Source: Pseudocalidococcus azoricus BACA0444 (GTDB lineage: Bacteria > Cyanobacteriota > Cyanobacteriia > Thermosynechococcales > Thermosynechococcaceae). From it: a DNA stretch of 54,957 nt. This document shows positions 1 to 8,240 of the stretch, piece by piece. The notes under the pieces are model-generated. The model worked only from the letters and a program-made list of their open reading frames with translations. It was not told where the DNA came from and searched no databases. The stretch covers positions 1 through 54,957 of the forward strand of contig NZ_JAVMIP010000021.1 of NCBI RefSeq assembly GCF_031729055.1. The letters are read 5' to 3'. A program made the position numbers and the translations under genes. The number at the start of each line of letters is the position of its first letter. Position 1 is the stretch's first letter.

Positions 1-2
1 AA

Positions 3-68
3 GGAATCCCCGTCCTGCTTTACACGCAAGCTACAGGACGGTCGGAGGATGTCAAAATGCGTTATTGA
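3..68 (+). other. Tail of an unidentified reading frame at the left edge, with an inverted repeat
   Basis: An open frame enters from the left edge and ends at TGA 66-68 after 21 codons (it reads GIPVLLYTQATG and then RSEDVKMRY). It overlaps an inverted repeat, CCGTCCTG at 10-17 and CAGGACGG at 34-41. A GC-rich hairpin of this kind is common at the right end of IS200/IS605 elements, next to the end of tnpB, so a TnpB tail is one possibility. The peptide is too short to identify, and I do not claim a transposase. Confidence 0.25.
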
Positions 69-92
69 ATCGCTTTTGCAGTGCCCTTGAAC

Positions 93-692
93 TTATCCGG
101 TTCCCCTTGAGTTAATGGCTTCTAAATTGGGATCAAGCTCTAGTTGCCATTGATATTTTTGAAGGTTGCCTTGAGTTGGAGAAAGACTTAAATCTAGTTT
201 TGATACGTTGCTCCACAGGATCAAGGCATCGGTTCCAGAAGGATAATATTTGGGCCGCTGCCCCGCCTCTTGAAAGCCAAATTTTTGATATAGGCCCAAG
301 GCCGCTTGATTGTCGGCTTCGACTTCGAGGGTGGCCCAGGCCCGCCCCTGCTGTAGTCCAAGTTTCAGCAAAGCCCAGAGCAGTAATGTCCCAAGGCCCT
401 GACCTTGTTTTTCGGGGGAAACGGCCAGAAGAGTAATGTGGGTTTCTGCTCCAATCCCCCAGCTACAGCCTAGGCCCCAGAGGGGAATTTCGGTCAATGG
501 CGTTTGAGCATCAGGTGTATAGCAGCCCAACAGGGTACTGATCGGATTATTGATTTCTAGGGTGTATTGAGCTTGGCTCCAAACCCCACCTAAGCTCTGT
601 TGATCAAGAGCCACTGCCGCCGGAACTTGGGCCAGGGTTAGGGGAGCTAGGGTCAGGGTCGGCAATGGGGCGCAAGTCCTAGGATTGATCAC
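93..692 (-). CDS. rimI: RimI-like GNAT N-acetyltransferase
   Basis: Probable ribosomal-protein S18 alanine N-acetyltransferase, which transfers acetyl from acetyl-CoA to a protein N-terminus. The 199-residue product has the GNAT core. The acetyl-CoA loop reads EKQGQGLG at about residues 94-101, followed by the leucine-rich helix and then a beta-strand and NQAALGLYQKFGF, the typical RimI signature near residues 127-139. The start is GTG at 692; no ATG precedes the domain in this frame. About 40 residues after the GNAT fold look unstructured. The gene is divergent from lysA with 176 bp between them. Family membership is clear; the exact substrate is inferred. Confidence 0.85.
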   Translation of the reverse strand: MINPRTCAPLPTLTLAPLTLAQVPAAVALDQQSLGGVWSQAQYTLEINNPISTLLGCYTPDAQTPLTEIPLWGLGCSWGIGAETHITLLAVSPEKQGQGLGTLLLWALLKLGLQQGRAWATLEVEADNQAALGLYQKFGFQEAGQRPKYYPSGTDALILWSNVSKLDLSLSPTQGNLQKYQWQLELDPNLEAINSRGTG

Positions 693-868
693 ATCTGGGC
701 AGGGGAGGGATGTTCTCCAGCGACCAAAGAGGTGGTTTTAGAGCCTACCCAGAATCAGAGTAAACTAGAATTTATTTCTTTGCTTCAACTCTCCCCAGTG
801 CCCAACGCTCTGAGGCTGTTTGGTATTTCGGCCTTTGATGACTAAATTTCTCTAAACCTCCTACCACC

Positions 869-2254
869 ATGACTCCTGCCACCCTTACTACCGAATCTTT
901 GCCCACATTCCCCGATCTCGACCAGGCCCCGACTAATCAACAACTGCTCCCCCTAACGGCCCAAGCCAACCCCCAAGGACATTTAGAAGTCGGTGGCTGC
1001 GATGTAGTGGAATTAGTGGCCCAATTTGGTTCCCCGCTCTATGTTCTGGATGAGGTGACGTTCAGCCAGGCCTGTCGGGATTATGTCCAAGGTTGGCATG
1101 ATCATTATCCAGGGGAGAGTTTGGTGCTGTATGCCTCCAAGGCCTGGAATTGTTTAGCCACCTGTGCCTTGGCCAGCCGGGCCGGATTGGGAATTGATGT
1201 CGCCTCGGGGGGAGAGCTCTACACCGCCTTGATGGCCGGGGCTAATCCCAAAACGATTTATTTTCATGGCAATAACAAATCGCCCCAAGAACTTGCCCAG
1301 GCCCTAGAGATGGGCTGTACGGTCGTTGCCGACAACTGGCTGGAACTAACTCGGTTGGCAGAACTAGCGGTGAATCAACCCCCTGGTCAACCTAAGCCCC
1401 GTGTCATGTTGCGGCTCACCCCAGGGATTGAATGTCATACCCACGACTATATCCGCACCGGCCAATTAGACAGCAAATTTGGCTTTGATCCCCAGGAATT
1501 AGAACCCCTGTTTCAATTTGGCTTAAATCACCCCGAAATAGATTGGCTGGGGATTCATGCCCATATTGGCTCCCAGATCTTTGAACTCCAGCCCCATCAA
1601 GATTTAGCCAGTACCTTAGCTACCTGGTTTGCAAAGGCGGCCCGGCTTGGCTTGAATTTTCGAGAACTGAATGTCGGTGGCGGCCTGGGAATGCGCTATG
1701 TGGAGGCTGATAATCCCCCCAGTATTGGAGAGTGGGCTCAATGGGTCGCCACAAGTATTCTCCAGGCCTGTAAAGCCGAAAATATTCCCTTGCCCAAGTT
1801 GATTTGTGAACCTGGCCGTTCGATTGCGGGCCCCAGTACCGTCACCGCCTATACCATTGGCACTCGCAAAGATATTCCGGGCATTCGGACCTATATTGCC
1901 GTGGATGGAGGAATGTCCGATAACCCCCGTCCGATCACCTACCAGGCCCGCTACACCGCCACCCTGGCCAACCGCATCCTAGAGACTCCAGATACGACCG
2001 TGACCGTGGCCGGAAAACATTGCGAGTCGGGTGATATTCTCTTGAAGGATGTTGAACTACCCAATCCCCAACCCGGTGATACCCTTGTGGTCTTTGGTAC
2101 GGGGGCCTATAACTACAGCATGGCTTCCAACTACAATCGCCTCCCCCGCCCAGCGGCTGTGTTGGTGAAGGAGGGGAATGCCTCCCTGATCCTAAAACGG
2201 GAAACCTATGGGGATTTGTTGCGTCAGGATGTGCTGCCCGTTGGCCTGGCTTAA
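869..2254 (+). CDS. lysA: Diaminopimelate decarboxylase
   Basis: PLP enzyme that decarboxylates meso-diaminopimelate to L-lysine, the last step of lysine synthesis. It has 461 residues, slightly long because of a 40-residue N-terminal extension. It shows the fold-type III alanine-racemase-like barrel with the PLP lysine at K91 (YASKAWN), HAHIGSQ at 230-236, the phosphate-binding glycine run near 270-274, EPGRS at 314-318 and the active-site CESGD at 385-389. The ATG at 869 follows a divergent promoter region shared with rimI. cdaA starts 19 bp downstream on the same strand, so lysA, cdaA and uppS may be co-transcribed. Confidence 0.95.
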   Translation: MTPATLTTESLPTFPDLDQAPTNQQLLPLTAQANPQGHLEVGGCDVVELVAQFGSPLYVLDEVTFSQACRDYVQGWHDHYPGESLVLYASKAWNCLATCALASRAGLGIDVASGGELYTALMAGANPKTIYFHGNNKSPQELAQALEMGCTVVADNWLELTRLAELAVNQPPGQPKPRVMLRLTPGIECHTHDYIRTGQLDSKFGFDPQELEPLFQFGLNHPEIDWLGIHAHIGSQIFELQPHQDLASTLATWFAKAARLGLNFRELNVGGGLGMRYVEADNPPSIGEWAQWVATSILQACKAENIPLPKLICEPGRSIAGPSTVTAYTIGTRKDIPGIRTYIAVDGGMSDNPRPITYQARYTATLANRILETPDTTVTVAGKHCESGDILLKDVELPNPQPGDTLVVFGTGAYNYSMASNYNRLPRPAAVLVKEGNASLILKRETYGDLLRQDVLPVGLA

Positions 2255-2273
2255 TCAATGGACTCTTTAGCAT

Positions 2274-3170
2274 ATGGCCTTCAGCCTCTCATTCCTCACC
2301 CTGATGGGCTTTACTTGGCCGGCTGTCTCGCCACGGGCCTGGTCTTTAGCCTTGACGTTAGTGGACATTGGCCTGGTCTTGGGGTTAACTTACATCGTTC
2401 TGTTAGTGATTGCCGAACGGCGAACCCTCTGGATGGTGCGGGGCTTTATTTTCCTGATTTTTGCCGCCTCCATTAGCCGGGGCCTGGGGTTACAGTTTTT
2501 AGCCTTTGTTTTGAATAACTTGGTGGTCGGGTCGGCCGTGGCCATGGCGGTTATTCTTCAATCTGAAATTCGCCGCTTCTTAGAGCAACTCGGACAGGGT
2601 AAAGTGTTCCAGATTTGGCAACGTCAGCCCGTGCCCTCCCAGCGGGGCCAAACGACCCTGGATGCAATTGTCGAAGCGGTCAAAGCCTTATCCCAGAGCC
2701 GCACGGGGGCCTTGATTCTCCTCGAAACCGACACCATGCTCGATGCCCAGGACTTTACCGCTGCCGGGGTAAGACTTAACGCTACCCTGACCTCGGAGCT
2801 AGTCCAAACTATTTTCCAACCCGCGACACCTCTCCATGACGGGGCCATTTTAATTCGAGGTGCGGAAATTGTGGCTGCCAAACTAATTCTTCCCCTCTCC
2901 CAGCGGACTGGCCCTTGGCAATTGGGGACGCGTCACCGGGCCGCAGTGGGGATTACCGAGCGGGTTGCTAACTGTTTATGTATTGTTGTTTCAGAAGAAA
3001 CTGGCTCTATTTCCCTCGCCCAACGGGGTGAACTCAACCGCCCCCTGACTAGCAGTAAACTAAAGGAGCTATTAGCCCAACAGTTTAACCAGGCCGGGGA
3101 CAACAATAGCCATCAACCTCAACGCGCAGCAAAACGGCGGCGGTGGCAAATGGTATGGCCCATTCGTTGA
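2274..3170 (+). CDS. cdaA: Membrane diadenylate cyclase (c-di-AMP synthase)
   Basis: Condenses two ATP to cyclic di-AMP, a second messenger that in bacteria controls potassium and osmolyte transport and wall homeostasis. The 298-residue protein has the CdaA layout: three membrane helices in residues 24-96, a short coiled linker, then the DAC domain. The domain carries the catalytic DGA motif at 189-191 and the RHR motif at 220-222 (GTRHRAA), followed by EETG at 241-244. All catalytic residues that I can check are present. The gene lies 18 bp after lysA and 23 bp before uppS. A ComFB-family gene, a family reported to bind cyclic dinucleotides, lies about 1 kb downstream. Confidence 0.95.
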   Translation: MAFSLSFLTLMGFTWPAVSPRAWSLALTLVDIGLVLGLTYIVLLVIAERRTLWMVRGFIFLIFAASISRGLGLQFLAFVLNNLVVGSAVAMAVILQSEIRRFLEQLGQGKVFQIWQRQPVPSQRGQTTLDAIVEAVKALSQSRTGALILLETDTMLDAQDFTAAGVRLNATLTSELVQTIFQPATPLHDGAILIRGAEIVAAKLILPLSQRTGPWQLGTRHRAAVGITERVANCLCIVVSEETGSISLAQRGELNRPLTSSKLKELLAQQFNQAGDNNSHQPQRAAKRRRWQMVWPIR

Positions 3171-3193
3171 TCTCCCCATATCGGAACGCGATA

Positions 3194-3943
3194 ATGACCA
3201 CCCAACCCAAATCCCTCACCATTCTTCCTGATGATTTAGACCGAGAGCGTTTACCCCGCCATGTGGCCGTCATTATGGATGGGAATGGCCGCTGGGCCAA
3301 AAATCGGCATTTACCCCGGATCATGGGGCATCAACGCGGGGTGGATAGTCTGAAGGATTTACTCCGCTGCTGCAAAGATTGGGGGATTCAAGCCTTAACG
3401 GCCTATGCCTTTTCTACGGAGAATTGGGGCCGCCCCGTGCCAGAGGTGGAATTTTTAATGACCTTGTTTGAGCGGGTACTGCGGCGAGAATTGGCGGAAA
3501 TGGTTGCAGAAGGAGTGCAAATTCATTTTGTCGGGGACTTAGCCTGCTTACCCGCGTCTCTACAAGAAGAAATTAACCGCGCCATGGCGGCAACGGCCCA
3601 CAATCAAAAAATTCAATTCGTGGTGGCAACTAATTATGGGGGGCGGCGGGAAATTATCCAGGCCTGCCGGAGTCTCGCCCAACGGGTGCAAACGGGAGAA
3701 CTACAACCGGAAGACATTGATGAGCGGCAATTTGAACATCATCTTTACACTGTTGGTCTACCAGATTTAGATCTGTTAATTCGGACCAGTGGAGAAATGC
3801 GAGTCAGTAATTTCCTATTGTGGCAAGTTGCCTATGCGGAAATATATGTCACCGATACTCTTTGGCCCGACTTTGATCGCAATGCCTTCCATGAGGCCCT
3901 GCGAAATTTTCAACACCGTCAACGCCGCTTTGGTCGGCTCTAA
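3194..3943 (+). CDS. uppS: Isoprenyl transferase (undecaprenyl diphosphate synthase family)
   Basis: cis-Prenyltransferase that elongates farnesyl diphosphate to the C55 lipid carrier used for peptidoglycan and surface polysaccharides. From the ATG at 3194 the protein has 249 residues, a normal length. Hallmarks are [13 protein letters not shown] at 26-38 (catalytic Asp and the diphosphate-binding segment), FSTENW at 73-78, the RTSGE motif at 197-201 and SNFLLWQ at 205-211. A longer frame to 3143 would overlap cdaA by 28 bp and adds residues not typical of the family, so the inner ATG was chosen. It is probably translated from the lysA-cdaA transcript. Confidence 0.95.
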   Translation: MTTQPKSLTILPDDLDRERLPRHVAVIMDGNGRWAKNRHLPRIMGHQRGVDSLKDLLRCCKDWGIQALTAYAFSTENWGRPVPEVEFLMTLFERVLRRELAEMVAEGVQIHFVGDLACLPASLQEEINRAMAATAHNQKIQFVVATNYGGRREIIQACRSLAQRVQTGELQPEDIDERQFEHHLYTVGLPDLDLLIRTSGEMRVSNFLLWQVAYAEIYVTDTLWPDFDRNAFHEALRNFQHRQRRFGRL

Positions 3944-3961
3944 GCGATTTGGGCTTGGGCA

Positions 3962-4087
3962 ATGGCCAGCTTAAGATTGACTGGGGGGGACAGCTATCAA
4001 TTATTGTTGCTAGTGGTTGATCATCCCTTGCCAGGCCAGTATGCCAAAATTAAACAAGGTATTATTAGCCACGATGGATTTATTTAG
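3962..4087 (+). CDS. Possible 41-residue peptide in the uppS-comFB gap
   Basis: The 219-bp gap between uppS and the ComFB gene contains one ATG frame of 41 codons, with a leucine/valine-rich centre (YQLLLLVVDHP). I recognise no family, and there is no clear Shine-Dalgarno sequence. It may be chance or the remnant of a longer gene. Nothing else is evident in this gap. Confidence 0.15.
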   Translation: MASLRLTGGDSYQLLLLVVDHPLPGQYAKIKQGIISHDGFI

Positions 4088-4162
4088 CTGATTTTTTAGC
4101 TTATTATTGGGCAACCCCCCATCCCATTGCATAATCATCAACAGCCCCTAGGAGAGAAGCGG

Positions 4163-4705
4163 ATGAGTATTGAGGACATCGTTGAACAGGCCCTACGCAA
4201 TGGCTACCTTACCCCAACGATGGAAGCAGAGGTCGGGCGAATTTGTGACAAAGCCACCGAACTCAGTGTTGAAGAATATATGGCCCTGGATCGCTTAATG
4301 GGGGCGTTGTTAACCGGGCAGGTGGTGGCGGTTCCCCGCAAGCAATTTATTAATGTCATGGAAGAACTGGTCTTGACCGAAGCCATTACCCGGATTGCGA
4401 TCATTGAATCGGAACAGGACTGCGCCTTGGATTTGGGAGATATTGCCGCCTACGCGCTCAATCGCTTGCCCCCCCTCTATGCCACCACTGAAGAAGGGGC
4501 CAAATATCAACGCCAACGGGCCGAGGAAGAACTGGCAGATTTAATTAAAAACCAAGTGGACGAAGCCATTAAAACTAACTCGGCCCGGCCCCAATTTCAT
4601 CCTGAACGGGCAGCGATTGCGACTGTTTCTGGCAAAGAGGTCTTTAGTCAAGTGAGTGCCCTGCTCCAAAGCCATGCCCCAGATTATGAGCAACCGGGTA
4701 AATAG
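4163..4705 (+). CDS. comFB: ComFB-family protein (candidate cyclic-dinucleotide receptor)
   Basis: The product of 180 residues resembles the late-competence ComFB family, which is widespread in cyanobacteria. The N-terminal third is helical (IEDIVEQAL) and leads into LMGALLTGQVVAVPRK, AITRIAIIESEQDCALDLGD and AAYALNRLPPLYATTEEG, segments typical of the family. ATG 4163 is preceded by GGAGAGAAG, which favours it over an upstream ATG at 4127 that adds 12 poorly conserved residues. Published work on cyanobacterial ComFB proteins reports c-di-AMP or c-di-GMP binding and a role in natural competence. Here it lies about 1 kb from cdaA, consistent with a signalling link, but ligand and role are inferred. 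Confidence 0.8.
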   Translation: MSIEDIVEQALRNGYLTPTMEAEVGRICDKATELSVEEYMALDRLMGALLTGQVVAVPRKQFINVMEELVLTEAITRIAIIESEQDCALDLGDIAAYALNRLPPLYATTEEGAKYQRQRAEEELADLIKNQVDEAIKTNSARPQFHPERAAIATVSGKEVFSQVSALLQSHAPDYEQPGK

Positions 4706-4827
4706 TTTTAAGCCGCTTCTCGACCCGATTCCTGCTCAGCTAGACTCAGGGATTGCCCCTCTGGCCCCAGTTCCCTTGAGGCTTCCCACAATCGAGTATT
4801 TTCCCCATTCCTTGGCCTGTAATCATT

Positions 4828-6480
4828 ATGGTTGCCTTATCCCGACCGATTGCCATCTATGACACCACTTTACGAGATGGGGCGCAGCGGGAAGGTATCG
4901 CGCTTTCCCTAGAAGATAAACTGCGGATTGTTCGGCAATTGGATGGTCTGGGGATTCCCTTTATTGAAGGAGGCTGGCCGGGAGCGAATCCTAAGGATGT
5001 CCAATTTTTCTTGCATCTTCAGGAAATCAAACTGACCCAAGCGGAAATCGTTGCCTTTTGTTCAACCCGTCGCCCCCATCGTGCGGCCCATGAAGATCCG
5101 ATGCTGCAACCGATTTTAGCGGCTGGGACGCGGTGGGTGACCGTATTTGGTAAGTCATGGAATTTGCACGTTACAGAGGGGCTAAAAACTAGCTTGGCCG
5201 AAAACTTGGAGATGATTCGGGATACTCTCCAATTCCTCACCGCTCAAGGACGGCGGGTGATCTACGATGCGGAACATTGGTTTGATGGCTATGACGATGA
5301 TCCCAGCTATGCCTTAAAGACGTTAGAGGCAGCGATTCTGGGTGGGGCCGAGTGGCTAGTGTTATGCGATACCAATGGCGGTAGGTTGCCGGATGAGATT
5401 AAAACCATTACCCAGGCCGTGCTCACCTTTCTAGACCAATATCAACGGGAAAATCCAGCACAACCCCTCCCAGGCCTGGGCATCCATACCCACAACGATA
5501 GCGGGGTGGCGGTGGCCAATGCCCTAGCTGCGGTTCAGAGCGGGGCGCGCATGGTCCAAGGCACAATGAATGGTTATGGGGAACGCTGCGGCAATGCCAA
5601 CCTCTGTACGCTGATCCCGAACCTACAACTCAAACTGGGCTATGACTGTATTTTCCCTTCTCAGTTAGAAAAACTTACCCCCACCAGTCGCTTAATTAGT
5701 GAAATTGTCAACTTAGCCCCCGATGATCATGCCCCTTTTGTTGGCTTATCGGCCTTTGCCCATAAGGGTGGCATTCATGTCAGTGCTGTCCAGCGTAATC
5801 CCCGCACCTATGAACATCTAGAACCCCATTTAGTCGGCAACCAACGGCGGATTGTCGTCTCAGACCAGGCCGGACTCAGCAACATCTTGGCCAAAGCCGC
5901 CAGTTTGGGCTTGAGTTTGGATCGACAACACCCGGTCAGTCGGGATATTCTCAGCCAACTCAAGCAATTAGAAAGCCAAGGCTACCAATTTGAAGCGGCC
6001 GAGGCCAGTTTTGAACTCCTGATTCGGGATGCGTTGGGGCAACGCCCAGCCTGGTTTAGCTTAAAAGGGTTTGATGTTTCCTGTCGGTCTGGGGATTGGG
6101 GCACAACGGGCCTGGAAAGCCAATCCTTAGCCACCATCAAAGTTGCGGTTAACAATACAGAAATTCTCACCGCAGCAGAAGGCAATGGCCCCGTTTCGGC
6201 TCTGGATGCAGCCCTCCGTAAAGCCCTCTTAACGTTTTATCCAGCAATAGCCACCTTTCACCTGACGGACTATAAGGTGAGGATCCTAGATGGCCTGGCT
6301 GGAACCTCAGCAAATACCAGGGTTTTAGTGGAATCCAGTAATGGACATGAACGCTGGACAACGGTGGGGGTTTCGACCAACATCATCACCGCTTCCTACC
6401 AGGCCGTCACCGAAAGCCTTGAATATGGCCTCCTCCTCGCCAGCAAAGAGACCATATCACCGGAATTAACCTCGGTTTGA
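4828..6480 (+). CDS. cimA: Citramalate synthase
   Basis: Condenses pyruvate and acetyl-CoA to (R)-citramalate, the threonine-independent entry to isoleucine synthesis. The 550-residue protein has the HMGL/TIM-barrel catalytic domain with the metal-binding start YDTTLRDGAQREG (residues 11-23), DTNGGR near 182-187 and GIHTHNDSG near 218-226. A LeuA-type regulatory dimerisation domain covers about the last 130 residues. The phrase EGGWPGANPKD near 48-58 separates the CimA type from 2-isopropylmalate synthase. Length is normal. The start ATG 4828 lies 122 bp after the ComFB gene; the next gene begins 9 bp after its stop, so the two are probably co-transcribed. Confidence 0.92.
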   Translation: MVALSRPIAIYDTTLRDGAQREGIALSLEDKLRIVRQLDGLGIPFIEGGWPGANPKDVQFFLHLQEIKLTQAEIVAFCSTRRPHRAAHEDPMLQPILAAGTRWVTVFGKSWNLHVTEGLKTSLAENLEMIRDTLQFLTAQGRRVIYDAEHWFDGYDDDPSYALKTLEAAILGGAEWLVLCDTNGGRLPDEIKTITQAVLTFLDQYQRENPAQPLPGLGIHTHNDSGVAVANALAAVQSGARMVQGTMNGYGERCGNANLCTLIPNLQLKLGYDCIFPSQLEKLTPTSRLISEIVNLAPDDHAPFVGLSAFAHKGGIHVSAVQRNPRTYEHLEPHLVGNQRRIVVSDQAGLSNILAKAASLGLSLDRQHPVSRDILSQLKQLESQGYQFEAAEASFELLIRDALGQRPAWFSLKGFDVSCRSGDWGTTGLESQSLATIKVAVNNTEILTAAEGNGPVSALDAALRKALLTFYPAIATFHLTDYKVRILDGLAGTSANTRVLVESSNGHERWTTVGVSTNIITASYQAVTESLEYGLLLASKETISPELTSV

Positions 6481-6489
6481 TGCCCCCCA

Positions 6490-6771
6490 ATGAACCCATT
6501 CACCCCAACTCCCCCAGATTGGATTGCCCAGGCCAGCCATGCCCGTGGATTTGAATGTTCCCGTTGTGGAGCGGCCCCTGGTCATGCCCAGGCCGTCTGG
6601 ATTAACCGTCGCGCCCCTGTTTATACCGCTAATCACCAACGGAAATGGCAAGAGTTTTATCACTGTCAATGTGGGTTTGTCTGGTGGGCCTGGAGTAGTG
6701 ATCGCCCCCCTTCAGAATTGGCTCAACACCATCGCCCTCATCCCCTAGATCCATCAGCCCCAGAGGAATAA
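6490..6771 (+). CDS. Small conserved protein with a zinc-ribbon-like cysteine pattern
   Basis: A 93-residue protein of unknown function. It has CSRC at about residues 23-26 and CQCG at about 58-61, a pair of knuckles that could bind zinc. They are separated by about 30 residues rich in basic and aromatic side chains. The C-terminus is proline- and histidine-rich. It starts 9 bp after the cimA stop and so is likely translated from the cimA message. It converges on cobS with 19 bp between the stops. The cysteine pattern is seen directly; zinc binding is inferred. Confidence 0.65.
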   Translation: MNPFTPTPPDWIAQASHARGFECSRCGAAPGHAQAVWINRRAPVYTANHQRKWQEFYHCQCGFVWWAWSSDRPPSELAQHHRPHPLDPSAPEE

Positions 6772-6790
6772 CGGTAAAAGCCCTGAGAGC

Positions 6791-7555
6791 CTAAAACTGA
6801 AAGTAAGGCAACGTCAAGCAACCTAAGAGAATTGCCTCTGTCCATTCCACAATTGCCCCATAGGTATCCCCCGTGTGTCCACCCAATTTTTGATCCAACC
6901 AGGCCCCCAGCCCAAAACTAACCAGTAAGCCCAAGCCAAACAAGCACAGGAGGGCGGGCCAAACCGTCAGCGTTTGAGTCAAAGGGTAAGCCATCACTAG
7001 GAGCAGGACGAGAATTCCCGGCCCAAAGTCTTGGGGAAACTGACAGGTTGTTTTATGAAAAGCACCTTTTCCCTCCGCTTTTAAGTAGGGATAACAGGCA
7101 ATGGCCCAAACCTGCCCCCACCGCCCCCAGGCCATCACCAGCCCCAAAGCCCAAAATCCTGGAGCCGCTAACACTGCTAACGCCGTAACTTTTAAGCCGA
7201 GAATCAGAATTGCTGCCATCACGCCAAAGGCCCCAGTCCGACTATCGGCCATCACGACTAACCGCTGACTCGGATCTAGAACCGCCAGACCATCCGCCGT
7301 ATCCATTGCCCCATCTAAATGCAAACCTCCCGTGAACCAGACCCAGGCCCCCACAACCGCCACCGCCCGCAAATGATCGGTGAAACCCAGGCCAGCTAAC
7401 CCCCAGTTAATGGCCGCCAAAAGTAAGCCCAACCCCAAGCCAACCCAAGGACACCAACGGGCAATGCCAGCTAATTCAATCGCCCAAGAGCGCGGTAAGG
7501 GCAGCGTGGTATAAAACACAATCGCCCCTAACCATTGTCGCCAAAGGTGTCCCAT
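6791..7555 (-). CDS. cobS: Adenosylcobinamide-GDP ribazoletransferase (cobalamin synthase)
   Basis: Membrane enzyme that joins alpha-ribazole to adenosylcobinamide-GDP near the end of adenosylcobalamin synthesis (made as pseudocobalamin in many cyanobacteria). The protein has 254 residues, the usual length, with about six hydrophobic segments. The family signature GGLHLDGAMDTADGL falls at 76-90, followed by DSRTGAFG near residue 103. A late GGHTGDTYGA segment near 224-233 is also typical. ATG 7555 is the only plausible start. cobO, a second cobalamin gene, lies about 5 kb away on the same strand, so the pathway genes are scattered. I saw no cobalamin riboswitch upstream. Confidence 0.93.
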   Translation of the reverse strand: MGHLWRQWLGAIVFYTTLPLPRSWAIELAGIARWCPWVGLGLGLLLAAINWGLAGLGFTDHLRAVAVVGAWVWFTGGLHLDGAMDTADGLAVLDPSQRLVVMADSRTGAFGVMAAILILGLKVTALAVLAAPGFWALGLVMAWGRWGQVWAIACYPYLKAEGKGAFHKTTCQFPQDFGPGILVLLLVMAYPLTQTLTVWPALLCLFGLGLLVSFGLGAWLDQKLGGHTGDTYGAIVEWTEAILLGCLTLPYFQF

Positions 7556-7857
7556 GAGTGATTTCAGGCAAGGTTCTCCAGTGCTACTTGGGCCAAGATA
7601 AACGGTCAGCCAAGGTCTCTCAACTCTACACCTGTGTGAACGGTGGCAATGGCAAGACCTTAGCTAAAATACCCATGTCATTGAATTTTATGCCAACCAT
7701 CAATTAAAGCTCTCCATCTGAAGACGATTCGTTCGCTGCGTTCTGGGTCGCAGGGGTAAATTTGGCAGATGGAGCCGTAACCGGTCATGTGATAATACTT
7801 AATAATTCCGCAAATCCGATTCCGGCACTGTTTATTGAGGTTATTCTGACGATCCCT
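7556..7857. other. Divergent intergenic region between cobS and rubA
   Basis: About 300 bp carrying the upstream regions of two divergent genes. One frame extends the rubredoxin upstream to 7762, but its sequence is unlike any rubredoxin, so I treat it as non-coding. I found no riboswitch-like boxes, tRNA or clear hairpin with a T-run. Confidence 0.4.
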
Positions 7858-8190
7858 ATGAGTCCTGAAGCTCTTCCCGATGCCTTAGATAGATATGAAT
7901 GTCGCTCCTGTGGCTATGTCTATGAACCCCTCAAAGGCGATAACACCACTCAAGTTGCCCCCAACACTGCCTTTACGGATATTCCAGAAGAGTGGCAATG
8001 CCCAGTTTGTAAAGCCCGCAAAACCCAATTTAGCAATATTGGCCCAGCAGGCACTCCTTCGGGATTTAAGGAAAACCTGGGCTACGGCATTGGGGTGAAT
8101 ACCCTGACACCTGGCCAGAAAAACCTACTGATTTTTGGGGTGTTACTTTTGGGCTTCCTATTCTTAATTAGCTTTTACGGCATTCAATAA
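7858..8190 (+). CDS. rubA: Membrane-anchored rubredoxin (RubA)
   Basis: A one-iron electron-transfer protein needed for photosystem assembly in cyanobacteria and chloroplasts. From ATG 7858 it has 110 residues. The iron-binding knuckles are CRSCGY (C15, C18) and CPVC (C48, C51). A flexible linker and one C-terminal membrane helix at about 88-107 place the rubredoxin domain at the thylakoid surface. The order rubA, ycf48, psbEFLJ is the conserved cyanobacterial photosystem II assembly arrangement, which supports the call. An in-frame extension upstream lacks conserved residues and was rejected as the start. Confidence 0.95.
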   Translation: MSPEALPDALDRYECRSCGYVYEPLKGDNTTQVAPNTAFTDIPEEWQCPVCKARKTQFSNIGPAGTPSGFKENLGYGIGVNTLTPGQKNLLIFGVLLLGFLFLISFYGIQ

Positions 8191-8240
8191 CCTATCCCTA
8201 ATATTTTTTAAGTTCTAATTATTGAGGTTGAGCAAGACTT

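Noticed and set aside
7556..7700. Cobalamin riboswitch upstream of cobS
   Set aside because: I found no conserved cobalamin-box sequence on the minus strand; the same holds upstream of cobO.
7762..7857. N-terminal extension of the rubredoxin gene
   Set aside because: The extra 32 residues are unlike any rubredoxin and the family start fits ATG 7858.
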